A DNA stretch of 64,000 nucleotides from Mycolicibacterium canariasense (GCF_002101555.1 NZ_LQOL01000033.1:1-64000), one strand, 5' to 3'. Shown: positions 49,851-60,290, counted from the stretch's first letter. Made by a program: numbers and translations. Notes: generated from the sequence alone by a model not told the origin.

Positions 49851-50639
49851 TCAGGAAAAGACGTAGCTGCACGGGATGTCGACGAGCGGACCTTCGAAAG
49901 CCTCGCCGGCGATCGTGACGCGAAAGTAACCCCGGGGGCAGTCCTGTCCGGGCTCCGCGCTGTCAACACCGATCGGCGCTGCGGCCAGCAGATCGCCGAA
50001 CTGCTGACCGATCCGCGATTCCGCCCCGTCCGAGCGAAGATCGTCGACCACTATTTCGGCGAACACCGCCGCGGGGTCGTCTTCGTCAAGCGGGTCATAG
50101 GCGCCGCGGGTATCAATCACGCAGTCGAGAATGATCGCCTCCAGCGCATCGCGGGCGGGAACACGGTAACGGCCGGTATCGACGAGCGCATCCCAGTCGA
50201 CCGCGAACTCACGCTGCGTGTCCCCCGCGCGTTCTTCGGGGGTGCATGACCGGCGCAGGGGCTGATTGTGGCTCGCGGACCAGGCACGCAACACGTCCCG
50301 CTGGCGCATGTCGAACGTGGCGTTCGGGCCGCGGTCCTGGGGCTCGCAGCGGTAGCCGGCCAGCAGTGCGGCAAGGATGAACGTCCCGTTGGTGATGTAC
50401 TCGCCGGCCAGGCGCTCGTAGACGTGCTTGAGACTGTAGGAGTATGCGTTCGGGTTGATCCGCGTTCCGCGCGGATATGTCGCCACGAGATGATCGACCA
50501 CCCGCTGTACCTGCGCGTGGGCAGCATCGCCGCTCCACGGTGTAGGACTCGGGTCCTCACGGAAGCCGTGCCAAGTCAGCTGCGGGTACTCCGAGAGCAC
50601 AGCGGCGATCGCGTCTGGTGTGATCTCTACACGCGACAT
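49851..50639 (-). CDS. hypothetical protein
   Basis: 262 residues, ATG after GAAAGGAAC. TRINPNAYSYSLKHVYERLA and RCEPQDRGPNATFDMR stand out; the C terminus is beta-rich (YFRVTIAGEAFEGP). Reminiscent of small phage proteins but not recognised. Confidence 0.55.
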   Translation of the reverse strand: MSRVEITPDAIAAVLSEYPQLTWHGFREDPSPTPWSGDAAHAQVQRVVDHLVATYPRGTRINPNAYSYSLKHVYERLAGEYITNGTFILAALLAGYRCEPQDRGPNATFDMRQRDVLRAWSASHNQPLRRSCTPEERAGDTQREFAVDWDALVDTGRYRVPARDALEAIILDCVIDTRGAYDPLDEDDPAAVFAEIVVDDLRSDGAESRIGQQFGDLLAAAPIGVDSAEPGQDCPRGYFRVTIAGEAFEGPLVDIPCSYVFS

Positions 50640-50876
50640 GAACTCGGGTTCCTTTCGACGGTCTGCGCGCTACGACAAGCACCCGCGCAGAAGCTGATTG
50701 GTGTCGATTGCGACGAGTGTGAGGCGCCGCGCCGTCGAGGTCCACTAGCGAGTGCCGACACGCGGACAAGCAGGGTCAGAAGTGCGCGAATGACGCGTGA
50801 CCCGACTCGTGTTCAAGATGCTGGTACAGCGCCCCGTGGCCTGCTCGAAATGTCAGACCACCGGAGCAGCGGTGGC

Positions 50877-51116
50877 TCAGTTCAGCACCGCCAGCACCAC
50901 CACTTCGTCGTCGGCGTAATCCCAGGCGACCGGGGATCCGGTAACGAGATCGCGCAGGTTCCAGCGCCCGGTGCCGGCGCGACGTGCTCCGTTGTACTTC
51001 GATACCTGCCCCGCAGAGTCCCAGTGATCCCAGTCGTCGTCTTTGAGTGCGACGACGTAGCGGAACGTGTCGGGGGTCGCGGCTGCCGGGTCGATGACCG
51101 AGTCAGGGATGTCCAT
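50877..51116 (-). CDS. small protein, paralog of 54812-55042
   Basis: 79 residues. Shares KDDDWDHWDS, the centre WNLRDLVTGSPVAWDYADDE and a VVVLA end with the gene at 54812, so duplication within the element. Unknown function. Confidence 0.6.
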   Translation of the reverse strand: MDIPDSVIDPAAATPDTFRYVVALKDDDWDHWDSAGQVSKYNGARRAGTGRWNLRDLVTGSPVAWDYADDEVVVLAVLN

Positions 51117-51121
51117 GACGG

Positions 51122-51313
51122 CTACAGTCCTTCGATCTCGCGCTTGGCCTCGGCGATGCGCGCGGCGTCGGTGTGTGCCGTGGAGTCGAAGCTGGACAGC
51201 GCGCAGTCGTCGGGGCCGTACACGGTGAGGGTGTCCGAAGACTCGTGGTCGCCGTAGTCGTCGATCTCCAGCCGGTAGGTCTGGCCCCGGTGGTCGAAGT
51301 GAAGTTCACGCAT
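51122..51313 (-). CDS. 63-residue hypothetical protein
   Basis: ATG overlapping the upstream stop (TGATG). Beta strands in the first half (ELHFDHRGQTYRLEIDD), helix at the end. Confidence 0.5.
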   Translation of the reverse strand: MRELHFDHRGQTYRLEIDDYGDHESSDTLTVYGPDDCALSSFDSTAHTDAARIAEAKREIEGL

Positions 51314-51423
51314 CAGGCGATCCAATCGTCGCGGTCGTTGTCTTTGACGCTGTAGCGGTCGGTGCGGGCGAGAACGGCGATGGCGGCGTCGATCTCGGAC
51401 TGGGTGGGTTCGTTTCCTGCCAC
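51313..51423 (-). CDS. 36-residue hypothetical protein
   Basis: GTG after AAGGGAG; single helix EPTQSEIDAAIAVLARTDR. Tightly coupled to both neighbours, which is the main support. Confidence 0.45.
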   Translation of the reverse strand: MAGNEPTQSEIDAAIAVLARTDRYSVKDNDRDDWIA

Positions 51424-51428
51424 GGTGA

Positions 51429-51710
51429 TCAGCTCCCTTCCCTGCGGTACACGTCGCCCTCGACGTATTCGATGTGGCTGCCGTCGACCTTCGACACGGC
51501 CTGCCAGTGGTAGTCAGCTTCCACCGAGTGCACCTTCCAGTAGGTGCGGTCCAGCGCACCGATCAGCTGATGGTCGCCGCCGGATCCGGCGAAGAACGCA
51601 GCGCCGCTGCTGGGCGGGTGCTGTTCGTTGAGTGCTGCGATCAACTCATCGGCGGTTTTCGACCGCCGTGCGCCAACCAGCGCCGCGTCGACGCTCTCCC
51701 AGAATCCCAC
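51429..51710 (-). CDS. hypothetical protein
   Basis: 93 residues from GTG after GAGGGG. SKTADELIAALNEQHP and DRTYWKVHSVEADYHWQAVS. Start is by the ribosome site; longer frame unlikely. Confidence 0.5.
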   Translation of the reverse strand: MGFWESVDAALVGARRSKTADELIAALNEQHPPSSGAAFFAGSGGDHQLIGALDRTYWKVHSVEADYHWQAVSKVDGSHIEYVEGDVYRREGS

Positions 51711-51748
51711 GGTTCCCCTCGTCTTACGGTGTTCGGGCAGTGTGCCGC

Positions 51749-52012
51749 TCAGCGGCTGATCAGGTCGGCGTAGCCGAAGTAGCCCAGCGCGTCTTGCCAG
51801 CGCGCGAAGGTACGTGTCATGTCCTTGTCCGGCTCGGCACCGTAGTCGCTGGCCCGGAACTCCCACTGGCCGTCGCTGCGGCAACCCACCGCGAGCAGCA
51901 CCAGGTCGGCGATGTCCCACACGCGGACCTCTGTGGCGTCGTCTTCGCAGTGGATTTCGGCGGTGATGTCAGTGTCGCCGTGGATGAATTGCAGCCGGTC
52001 CGGGGTCGCCAT
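51749..52012 (-). CDS. hypothetical protein
   Basis: 87 residues, ATG after GAAGGAG. DITAEIHCEDDATEVRVWDI suggests a beta sandwich. Unknown. Confidence 0.5.
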   Translation of the reverse strand: MATPDRLQFIHGDTDITAEIHCEDDATEVRVWDIADLVLLAVGCRSDGQWEFRASDYGAEPDKDMTRTFARWQDALGYFGYADLISR

Positions 52013-52107
52013 GGAGTCTCCTTCATGTTCGGTCGCGATGCGGCGATCCTGCTCTGCGTCGGCCGCCCAGAGCGAACGCGGCGCGGGCGATGTCGCTCGG
52101 CGTGCCG

Positions 52108-52554
52108 TCAGTGCGCCCATCCCGGCACGACGGTCGTCGGGATACCCAGCTCCCGCCACAGCGCGACGATGCTCGGGTTGTCATCGATGGCTTCGACGAT
52201 GCGGTAGTCGTGGTCTCGCAGCAGGATCTCGTGGATTCGTCGCTTGACCTCAACGTCGGGACGCACGTCGTCATCACCGCGCATGAACGGCCCGACGAAC
52301 GGCACAGTCAGATGCCGTTGCAACCAGGCGCGGGTCAGCCCCTCCCACTGGTAACGGCGCGCGGTAACGACCACGATGGTGCGTCCGGCCCGGTGGTGAC
52401 GTTCGACGAAATCCAGTGTCTGCGCGATCGGCGGGCACTGCGCGGACGCGGCGTGGAAAGCGTCGAAGTTCTTCGGGCGCTTCGCGATGTGGTGGCGCAC
52501 GGTCGAGACATCGCACAACGTGCCGTCGACATCGACGATGACCGCCTCGGCCAT
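52108..52554 (-). CDS. HAD phosphatase (polynucleotide-kinase 3'-phosphatase type)
   Basis: 148 residues, ATG overlapping the upstream stop. VIVDVDGTLCD is the HAD nucleophile motif, VVVTARRYQWEG the second, and AIDDNPSIVALW the metal motif, as in the 3'-phosphatase half of T4 polynucleotide kinase. No kinase domain is attached. Likely repairs nucleic acid ends or removes nucleotide 3'-phosphates. Confidence 0.8.
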   Translation of the reverse strand: MAEAVIVDVDGTLCDVSTVRHHIAKRPKNFDAFHAASAQCPPIAQTLDFVERHHRAGRTIVVVTARRYQWEGLTRAWLQRHLTVPFVGPFMRGDDDVRPDVEVKRRIHEILLRDHDYRIVEAIDDNPSIVALWRELGIPTTVVPGWAH

Positions 52555-52709
52555 CAGCCCTCCATCTTTGCCGCGACCCACTGCCAGTAGCCCAGCCGGG
52601 TGTCGCCGTTGGCGACCTCGTACTTCCAGTCCGCCGACGGGTACGACGGCGACTCGCCCCACACCCCGAACGTCGCCTGCAACCCTTGCGCTACGTTCTC
52701 CAGATCCAT
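52554..52709 (-). CDS. 51-residue hypothetical protein
   Basis: ATG after AAGGAG. Trp-rich with DTRLGYWQWVAAK. Sits between coupled genes in the 53891-to-52108 operon. Confidence 0.5.
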   Translation of the reverse strand: MDLENVAQGLQATFGVWGESPSYPSADWKYEVANGDTRLGYWQWVAAKMEG

Positions 52710-52710
52710 C

Positions 52711-53205
52711 TCAGTCTCCTTGCTTCTGTTCGCGTGCTGTCGCGCTGCGCAGCATCATCTCGGCGTGGTCCCTGTGCTTTTTCAGCGCGACGTAGCGCTG
52801 CAGGGCCGCGTCCATGCGCTTCCGATGCCTGGCGTTGCGCTTCGGTCCGAGTCCGACACCTCCGGCCGCCGCACGGTCCCCGAGATCAACGCTCGCCGAT
52901 ACCGCGGCCATCTGCGCGTCGAGCGCCTGGACCCGCCCACGCCAGAACGAAGCAGGACGGTAGCGCCGCGGGGCCGGCACCCGCTTCGGTGGCGGCTCGG
53001 GCAACTCGACCAGATCCTCGTCGCCGGCACGCACGAACGTCTCCAGCGTCGGCGCCAGGAGCGCTTTCGCGCCCGGTCGCGGCTCGTACTGCGCCATGAA
53101 CTCGGCCTGGCGCGCCAGCAGCAGTTCCATGTACTGGTCGCCGGTCAGCTTGCGTGCCGGTGCCCCCGCCGGATCGGTGGGGGCGCCCTGGATGGTCGCC
53201 GTCAC
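52711..53205 (-). CDS. hypothetical protein
   Basis: 164 residues from GTG overlapping the upstream stop. Proline-rich middle, then a coiled-coil-like helix to the C terminus (RKRMDAALQRYVALKKHRDH). Unknown. Confidence 0.5.
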   Translation of the reverse strand: MTATIQGAPTDPAGAPARKLTGDQYMELLLARQAEFMAQYEPRPGAKALLAPTLETFVRAGDEDLVELPEPPPKRVPAPRRYRPASFWRGRVQALDAQMAAVSASVDLGDRAAAGGVGLGPKRNARHRKRMDAALQRYVALKKHRDHAEMMLRSATAREQKQGD

Positions 53206-53891
53206 GGCTTGTGTCCCCGGAGTTTGTTGGTGGCGGTCAGGGTGGTGTTCTGACCACAATGGCTGCACGTGCCGTAGTTGCCTGCGGCATAGCCCATCCG
53301 GGCTGTCTCGCGTGGGTAATCCCGGGTTCCCGACCCGGGGCACCGGGCGGCCTTCTTCGCTGCGGCCTGGGTCTCGTAGAAGTTGGTCCACTCCACGGGA
53401 GCGCTGGGGAAGCACACTGTGCACAGCAACGCACCGTGCGTGGTCACCGCGTCGGCCTCGGTCAGCGCTGACAGGTCGGTCAGCCAGCCGAACTCGGTGG
53501 GTGTCTCGCCTTTGTTGCAGGTTGAGCAGGCGGTGCTGGCGTGGATGTGTCCGCCGGAGACGAGAAAGAACCGCGACCAGCCGCCGTTGGCGGCATAGAC
53601 ATCATCGAGTGCGGCGCGCTCAGCGAGCAGGTCGGCCAGGGATTCCTCGATCGTGGCGATCTCGTTGCACCGCAGCGCGATGCGGGAATCCTCGCCGCTG
53701 CAACGATGTGCCTGCGAAAGCACGTCCTCAGCGGCGGTGTCTTTGTGTACACCGAGAAGGTCGCGCAGCCTCGCGATGTGGCCGGTGCGGGAACGCTGAT
53801 GGCGCGCGATCTGGCTGCCGACCTCGGCCAGCTGCCGGTCAGTCTGGCGTGCCAACTCGCGCAGCGTGTCGGCGACGGCGGTGGTGGTCAT
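53202..53891 (-). CDS. conserved zinc-site protein of actinobacterial elements
   Basis: 229 residues. N-terminal coiled coil, then GGWSRFFLVSGGHIHASTAC with TCNKGETPTEFGWLTDLS and CTVCFPSAPVEWTN, a pattern I recognise from many actinophage proteins; C-terminal CSHCGQN adds a second zinc knuckle. Function unknown. Heads an operon behind palindrome 53915. Confidence 0.65.
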   Translation of the reverse strand: MTTTAVADTLRELARQTDRQLAEVGSQIARHQRSRTGHIARLRDLLGVHKDTAAEDVLSQAHRCSGEDSRIALRCNEIATIEESLADLLAERAALDDVYAANGGWSRFFLVSGGHIHASTACSTCNKGETPTEFGWLTDLSALTEADAVTTHGALLCTVCFPSAPVEWTNFYETQAAAKKAARCPGSGTRDYPRETARMGYAAGNYGTCSHCGQNTTLTATNKLRGHKP

Positions 53892-53914
53892 ACGAGCGGC
53901 TCCCCAATCCTCTG

Positions 53915-53931
53915 TTCTCCATTTTAGAGAT
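53915..53931. promoter_or_regulatory. shared palindromic operator, copy 6
   Basis: TTCTCCATTTTAGAGAT; minus-strand TTGCGC, 18 bp, TAATCT is the promoter, ending 24 bp before the start codon. Confidence 0.7.
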
Positions 53932-53976
53932 TAGCCGTACATGTCGACAGCGCGCAACGCAGCGCCCACCGGGAGA

Positions 53977-53987
53977 TGTCACGTCCC
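53977..53987. promoter_or_regulatory. TGTCACGTCCC motif
   Basis: GGGACGTGACA on the minus strand, about 43 bp before the -10 of the 53891 promoter; both shared motifs occur together here. Confidence 0.5.
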
Positions 53988-54063
53988 CCGTCGGCCACAA
54001 GCGGCGTCGCCAGCATCGACGATCTGCCGCGCCCGCGCCGGATCAAGAACGGTGACCGATCCG

Positions 54064-54657
54064 CTAAGGCCAAAAGCCCCAGTACCCGTCAGGGACATTC
54101 ACCGCCGTGCGCGGCTGTGCACCAGAGGCCGTTTCACGAAGAAACGCACTGACGCCGCTCAAGATCGCGTTCACTTTCCCCGCCTGTCGCTCGCTCAACG
54201 GACGCCGCTGGTTGAACATATCCAGAAGGAAGTGGTAATCGCGGCGCGGACGCCCCCCATTCCACTGAGTCGCCCTGAACGCGCCGTAGCGATGCAGGCT
54301 CTGCAACGCAGATCGACTGACCCCCTTCGAGGTCAACGTCAGACCTCCGGAACGACGGACCTCCTCCTCCAGCTCAACAATGTTTGTGAGATCCCGGAGC
54401 TGGTCGCGCATCGCCGGCACGTCGAATCGGTGAATGCAAACCGATCCAACCGGGTACAGCTGTGCGCCGTTGCGATGATTGTGAATCGTGAACAAGTAAC
54501 GCAGACCCGTGTGCGTGCAGATGCAGGTGTGCACGGGTTCTCCGGTGTCCTCAACGCGAATCACCTGCCACTCATGCCGCGCTTGGTCCCACCCACGGCT
54601 ATCCGAGCAACTGAGAACTCGCGCGATGAGCGCATCTTCGGCACCTGTCCGGCTCAC
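54064..54657 (-). CDS. zinc-motif hypothetical protein
   Basis: 197 residues, GTG overlapping the upstream stop. CICTHTGLRYLFTIHN and GSVCIHRFD form a treble-clef-like pair similar in layout to 10676-11950. Unknown. Confidence 0.55.
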   Translation of the reverse strand: MSRTGAEDALIARVLSCSDSRGWDQARHEWQVIRVEDTGEPVHTCICTHTGLRYLFTIHNHRNGAQLYPVGSVCIHRFDVPAMRDQLRDLTNIVELEEEVRRSGGLTLTSKGVSRSALQSLHRYGAFRATQWNGGRPRRDYHFLLDMFNQRRPLSERQAGKVNAILSGVSAFLRETASGAQPRTAVNVPDGYWGFWP

Positions 54658-54815
54658 TCGAGCTCACACTCGATGCAGTCGCGTCCACATCTCGGCTCGC
54701 CGGCACAGGTACAGCCGTGCAGGGGCTGGCCGCACGAGCACCGTGGGCGAAGTTCACGGATCAGCCGGCATTCTGCACCGGGTTCAGTGCCGGGCGCATG
54801 GTTCCGGGTGCTCAC
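54654..54815 (-). CDS. 53-residue cysteine-rich protein
   Basis: Both ends overlap neighbours by GTGA. Eight cysteines, including CSCGQPLHGCTC and CGRDCIEC, imply two zinc sites. Too short to appear in usual gene calls. Confidence 0.5.
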   Translation of the reverse strand: MSTRNHAPGTEPGAECRLIRELRPRCSCGQPLHGCTCAGEPRCGRDCIECELE

Positions 54816-55042
54816 GCCTGCCCCAGCACGATGATCTCGTCGTCGGCGTAGGTCCAGTCGATGGGCGTCCCGTCGAGACTGCGCACCTGCCAGTGACCCG
54901 ACGCGGGGTCACGCACGCCCAGGTAGGTCGCCCACTGCTCCGGGCCGGTCCAGTGATCCCAGTCGTCGTCGTGGAAAGAGATGCGATAGACACGGCCAGC
55001 AGCGGCGCTGGCGGGTTCGATCACCGATGTGGGTGTGTCCAT
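54812..55042 (-). CDS. small protein, paralog of 50877-51116
   Basis: 76 residues. Shares HDDDWDHWTG and YADDEIIVL with 50877-51116. Unknown. Confidence 0.6.
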   Translation of the reverse strand: MDTPTSVIEPASAAAGRVYRISFHDDDWDHWTGPEQWATYLGVRDPASGHWQVRSLDGTPIDWTYADDEIIVLGQA

Positions 55043-55045
55043 GGC

Positions 55046-55387
55046 TCAGTTCCCGTCGCTGTCGCCCAGTGGGGCGAAGCGTGCCCGAAATCGTGCGTTG
55101 GACAGCACTTCGAACCCGGCGGACAGCGCGACGATCCAGTCACCGTCCAGCGCCGGGACCGGACCGGTGCTGGTGGCGACGATGACCCAGCGCAGATCAG
55201 CGCTGTCCGGGTTGTCGGTGCAGCCACCGACACCGACGTTGGCCGACGGACACAGCGCCAGGATGTCGGCTTTGGTGGTCACGCCGAGCACGACGCGCAC
55301 AGCATCGACGTCGACTGCTCGTGCACGGAATCGGCCGGCGACCGCCGGTGTCGGTGGTGCGGGCAGCCGAAGCGACGGGATCGTCAC
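55046..55387 (-). CDS. hypothetical protein
   Basis: 113 residues, GTG overlapping the upstream stop. Has a VVLGVTTKADILALCPSANV segment. Unknown. Confidence 0.5.
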   Translation of the reverse strand: MTIPSLRLPAPPTPAVAGRFRARAVDVDAVRVVLGVTTKADILALCPSANVGVGGCTDNPDSADLRWVIVATSTGPVPALDGDWIVALSAGFEVLSNARFRARFAPLGDSDGN

Positions 55388-55740
55388 AGCCGGTACCTGT
55401 CATCGAGCAGCACCAGTTCGTGAACGCCGTCGGCGGCGCGCTCGAATCCGATGATGACCGGCCCGTCGTGGCCGTAGCGGGCGTAGTAGACCACCTTGTC
55501 AGCGCTGACGCGGTACTGCCCGCCCCCATAGCCGGGCAGCGGCGTATCGATCTCGGCGCTGTAGGCCTCGGCCAGCCAGGCACCGTTACGCACATCGTCG
55601 GTCGGCTCCGTCGCACTGCGGTCGTAGAACGCCCTGTGGGAATGCACGTTTCCGGAAAGTCCACGCACCGGCGCGTCACCGAGTTCGCGAAGATGGGCGA
55701 CCAGCTCCCCGAGCGTGAGCGGGACGTAGGTGGTGCTCAT
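55384..55740 (-). CDS. hypothetical protein
   Basis: 118 residues, ATG overlapping the upstream zinc gene. LTLGELVAHLRELGDAPVRG at the N terminus; ends with a beta sheet. Unknown. Confidence 0.55.
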   Translation of the reverse strand: MSTTYVPLTLGELVAHLRELGDAPVRGLSGNVHSHRAFYDRSATEPTDDVRNGAWLAEAYSAEIDTPLPGYGGGQYRVSADKVVYYARYGHDGPVIIGFERAADGVHELVLLDDRYRL

Positions 55741-55895
55741 CGCCGCGCCAGGCTCTCGCGAAGCCGGTGCATCGGCGACCATCGACGGCGGTAGACGCGG
55801 CAACTGCAGAAGGGTGCACAGCAGTCGGTTCCGGCGCGGTGGTGCTGGTGGGAGGTGTAGCTGTGCCCGCAGCGGCGGCAGTCTGTGTGAAGCAC
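55737..55895 (-). CDS. 52-residue cysteine/histidine-rich protein
   Basis: GTG after GGGGAG, seven bases after the rIIB stop. CRRCGHS, many His, and CCAPFCSC make two likely zinc sites; basic tail. Completes the chain rIIA, rIIB, this gene, 55384. Confidence 0.5.
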   Translation of the reverse strand: MLHTDCRRCGHSYTSHQHHRAGTDCCAPFCSCRVYRRRWSPMHRLRESLARR

Positions 55896-55901
55896 TGCTA
55901 T

Positions 55902-57119
<1,218 letters not shown>

Positions 57120-57163
57120 GATGTGTGTTTCCTTGTCTTTCGCGGCTTGGTCGTCCGGGCCGG

Positions 57164-59236
57164 TCAGGCGGCGTCGGCGGTGGAGTTGGGCGTTGCGGGC
57201 ATCCGCGGCGGGGTGTGCACGAGATAGTCGATGAAGCCCTGCTTCTCGTTGTCGAAGGCAGAACCGCGCAGATGCTCCAGCAGCGGGTACGCGCGCCGAA
57301 TCGCCGTCAACAGGTCGGTGACCTCGCGCATGTACTGGCCCGCGAGGCCGATGCTGCGTGCGCGCTCCATCACCGCGGTGTGCGCCGCTGGTACGGCCTT
57401 GCACGCAGCTTCGATCTCCGCCGCCCGGGACAGCACGGCGCGCAGCGGGTGGGTCGCGTTCACCTGCGACGCGGCGGTCGCGGCCAGCGTGAGGCGAACG
57501 CGGTCGCCGTGCCAGTAGGACTGAGAGTCGATGGCAGCGGCGACCAGTTCGGTCTCAGTCCACCCGGCGGTCTCGACGACGAACCGCGCCTTGGCCCATT
57601 CGTGGTAGGTCTGTGCGGCAGGCACTGCGGCCAGCAGCGGCCCCGACTTACGGCGACCGAGGTATACGGCGACCGCGTTGGACCCGGCGATGCGCTGGTC
57701 GTAGGTGCGGCCGCAGTCCTCTTCGAGGTAGAAGACCGGCAGTCCCAGCGCGGCGATCTCCGCTCCGGTCAACAGCTCCTGGTGCTGCGGACGGTCATCG
57801 CTGATGACGCGCATCGTCATGTATCCGGCCAGACCGCTGCGCGGGGCGCGCGTGGTCGCGGTAGCGGCCAGCCACTCGGTGAAGCTGTAGACGGTGACGC
57901 CGGGGGTGTCGGCGCTGATCGGCCATACCTGTCCGGTGGCGGTGTCGCCCTCACCCAGGATGGGCAACTCGACACGATCCTGGCCTTCGACGATAGGGAC
58001 CACCCACCGAGCCTCGGGGTGTGTGTCGGCCATCATCGTGGCGAAGCTGCGCAGGCCGCGCCGTGCTGGCACACCGGTCACCACCACAACGTCTTTGAGC
58101 GCACGCTCAGCCGAGAGCGCGGTGAACACCACCTCGTCTTCTCCGGCGATCTTCCAGCGGCGGCGCTGGGTGCGCCGTCCCTTCTCCGACCCGTGCCGCA
58201 CACCCGCGCCGGCGGGCACCGCCGCGTGGAACGGGACCGGCAGCAGATCGGCGCGGGCCACGTCACCCAGGACGCTGGCGCGCAGGGTGGCCGCAGCGTG
58301 CACGTCGGTCAGCGCCAGGGTCGCCACCTGCTCAGCCAGGTCGGCGTAGAGGACGGCGAACTCGGCCAGCGCGGCGTCCACCGCGGCCATCGTGCGTTCG
58401 GTGGCGACCACCGACTCACGGCTCGGGGTGTGGTCGAACGAACCGATGGGCAGTTCGATGACCGCGCCCTGCAACTTGGTCGCGCCGAGCACCCGATTGG
58501 TGACCTCGGGGACCGCGCTGAACAGGGTGCCGCCGGAAAGCACGGCGACGGTGCGCGCACCGGCGCGCAGGCAGCCGACCGGGCCGATCCAGCGCAGTCC
58601 GCCGGTCAGGCTCGCGACCGGCTTGCCGTCCACCAACACCGCCCCTGCGGGGTGTGCGGACGCCACCTCGGTGATGACTGTGTTCCACGTGTCGAGCTGG
58701 CCGGCGACCTCCACTGCGATGGTGATCGTGGTGCCGTTGGGCAGGTCGGAGGGCGAGTCGGCCAGCAGCACCTGATGGGTCAGGTCACGTGCGGCGCGCA
58801 CCAGGGTGCGCCGTCCGGCCTTCACTGTGTCCACAAGGAATGATTCAGCAAGGGTCAGAGCGGATTTCGCGCCGACACCGAGTCCGCCGATCTGGTCGTT
58901 GCTGTCGCGCTTGGTCGAGGCGGCGAACGCCAGGAACGTGTCTTCGACCTCGGCTGCCGACATGCCTACCCCGGCGTCGGCGACGACGAGGTTGGGTTCC
59001 AGCTCGGTGGGGCTGGTGATGCGCACTGGCGCGGCGCTGCCTGCGGCGCGGGTGGCGTCCACGGCATTGGAGACGTACTCGCGGACCACTGCCAGTCGGC
59101 GGTCGGCGTAGAGGTTGATGAGGATGTCCATCATGCGCCGCGCGCCTTCGGGGTCCACGCGACTCGCCATCGTCGGCGCGGCGTCGGCGGCGTCGCCAGC
59201 GGTGACCAGCGTGGAGGCGGGGGCGGGAAGGCGCAT
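57164..59236 (-). CDS. rIIA-like GHKL ATPase
   Basis: 690 residues from ATG after AGGAG. GHKL motifs REYVSNAVDATRAAG, VADAGVGMS and GGLGVGAKSAL place it with rIIA/MutL-Hsp90-type ATPases; the rest is lineage-specific. Its partner is the rIIB-like gene downstream. Promoter carries the shared palindrome. Role probably membrane or exclusion-related, but unproven outside T4. Confidence 0.8.
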   Translation of the reverse strand: MRLPAPASTLVTAGDAADAAPTMASRVDPEGARRMMDILINLYADRRLAVVREYVSNAVDATRAAGSAAPVRITSPTELEPNLVVADAGVGMSAAEVEDTFLAFAASTKRDSNDQIGGLGVGAKSALTLAESFLVDTVKAGRRTLVRAARDLTHQVLLADSPSDLPNGTTITIAVEVAGQLDTWNTVITEVASAHPAGAVLVDGKPVASLTGGLRWIGPVGCLRAGARTVAVLSGGTLFSAVPEVTNRVLGATKLQGAVIELPIGSFDHTPSRESVVATERTMAAVDAALAEFAVLYADLAEQVATLALTDVHAAATLRASVLGDVARADLLPVPFHAAVPAGAGVRHGSEKGRRTQRRRWKIAGEDEVVFTALSAERALKDVVVVTGVPARRGLRSFATMMADTHPEARWVVPIVEGQDRVELPILGEGDTATGQVWPISADTPGVTVYSFTEWLAATATTRAPRSGLAGYMTMRVISDDRPQHQELLTGAEIAALGLPVFYLEEDCGRTYDQRIAGSNAVAVYLGRRKSGPLLAAVPAAQTYHEWAKARFVVETAGWTETELVAAAIDSQSYWHGDRVRLTLAATAASQVNATHPLRAVLSRAAEIEAACKAVPAAHTAVMERARSIGLAGQYMREVTDLLTAIRRAYPLLEHLRGSAFDNEKQGFIDYLVHTPPRMPATPNSTADAA

Positions 59237-59266
59237 CGTCAAAACTCCTGTTTGGGGTGTGGATCG

Positions 59267-59283
59267 TTCTCTGTTTTAGAGAA
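59267..59283. promoter_or_regulatory. shared palindromic operator, copy 7
   Basis: TTCTCTGTTTTAGAGAA, 30 bp before the rIIA ATG, with minus-strand TTCGCA, 18 bp, TATTCT. Confidence 0.75.
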
Positions 59284-59329
59284 TACATGCGACCACCGAC
59301 AAGTGCGAACACTCATCCAACGGTGCTGC

Positions 59330-59650
59330 TCATCCGTCGTTTTCGGCCAGGATTCCGTCGTCGACGAGCCACTGCACGAGGTTGGCCGCGACCGTCGGAG
59401 TGTGCGGCCAACCCAACGCGCGCAGGTCGTCGTGGGGACCGGGAATGCGGCGCTCGATGGCCGGCTCCAGCACCTCAATGCACCATGTGACCGGATCGGT
59501 GCCCCACTGCTCGGGACCGAGACCGGTCAGCACCGCCGCGGCGAACTGCCGTGCCACACAGTCGCGGTCGGGCCAACCGAGATCATCGGCACTGCGGCCC
59601 TCCAGAAACATCGCCGCCTGCGCAGCCGCTCGTGATGTGGTGACAGACAT
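59330..59650 (-). CDS. hypothetical protein
   Basis: 106 residues, ATG after CGAGGAGA. Helical with VTWCIEVLEPAIERRI. Alone between two promoters. Unknown. Confidence 0.5.
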   Translation of the reverse strand: MSVTTSRAAAQAAMFLEGRSADDLGWPDRDCVARQFAAAVLTGLGPEQWGTDPVTWCIEVLEPAIERRIPGPHDDLRALGWPHTPTVAANLVQWLVDDGILAENDG

Positions 59651-59740
59651 CGCTTCTCCTCGGGTAGGCCGGGCGCGGTGAGTCCATCAGCCGCCGGTCC
59701 CGCGCACCTACCCGCGCGGACCGACACGCCGAGACGAGCG

Positions 59741-59751
59741 GGGACGTGACA
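59741..59751. promoter_or_regulatory. GGGACGTGACA motif
   Basis: In the gap between genes 59330-59650 and 59761-60180. Confidence 0.35.
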
Positions 59752-59760
59752 GTTCGCTCA

Positions 59761-60180
59761 TCAAACACAGTCCTGGTGGACCGTCCAGGCGGGCAACCAT
59801 CCCGGGACCGTCGCAGGCAGCACGGGCACCAGCGGGTCCGACTCAGTCCCGGTCACAGCTGGGGAGCACGTCGCCGATGCAGCATTCGCGCAGGTGGCCA
59901 CCACAGGCTCAGCTGCGCAAACCGACTCAGTCTCGGTTGCACCGGTTTTCGCCTTGGAGGCCAGTGCCGCGGCGAAGTCCAAGATTGCGGCGCGGTCACC
60001 GGCTGTCACATCACCGATCGCGCACAGTGTCACGTCCTGCGCGTAGCTCGGATCGGCCATCGCTGGGTTCGATGTCCACCCCCACTGGTCGTGGGCCATA
60101 CCTTTGTCACGCACCGGGCGATACCAGGTGTTGCCGTTCGAATCGGTGCGCGCAGGGAACTGCGTCGCGACACTGCTCAT
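59761..60180 (-). CDS. hypothetical protein
   Basis: 139 residues with four cysteines in the second half and a Val/Pro-rich C terminus. Another motif copy lies inside it at 60028. Unknown. Confidence 0.5.
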   Translation of the reverse strand: MSSVATQFPARTDSNGNTWYRPVRDKGMAHDQWGWTSNPAMADPSYAQDVTLCAIGDVTAGDRAAILDFAAALASKAKTGATETESVCAAEPVVATCANAASATCSPAVTGTESDPLVPVLPATVPGWLPAWTVHQDCV

Positions 60181-60290
60181 GCGACGCCGCAGCGTTCACG
60201 CAACTCACGCCACACCGAGCACTCTTGGAGATGCTGCTGATCGACCACCGCGCCGCACCCCTCGCAGTACAGGTCGTCGGAGGCGTACAT
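60177..60290 (-). CDS. 37-residue zinc-knuckle protein
   Basis: ATG overlapping the upstream stop. LYCEGCGAV and ECSVWRELRERCG give Cys4. Overlaps both neighbours by 1-4 bp. Confidence 0.5.
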   Translation of the reverse strand: MYASDDLYCEGCGAVVDQQHLQECSVWRELRERCGVA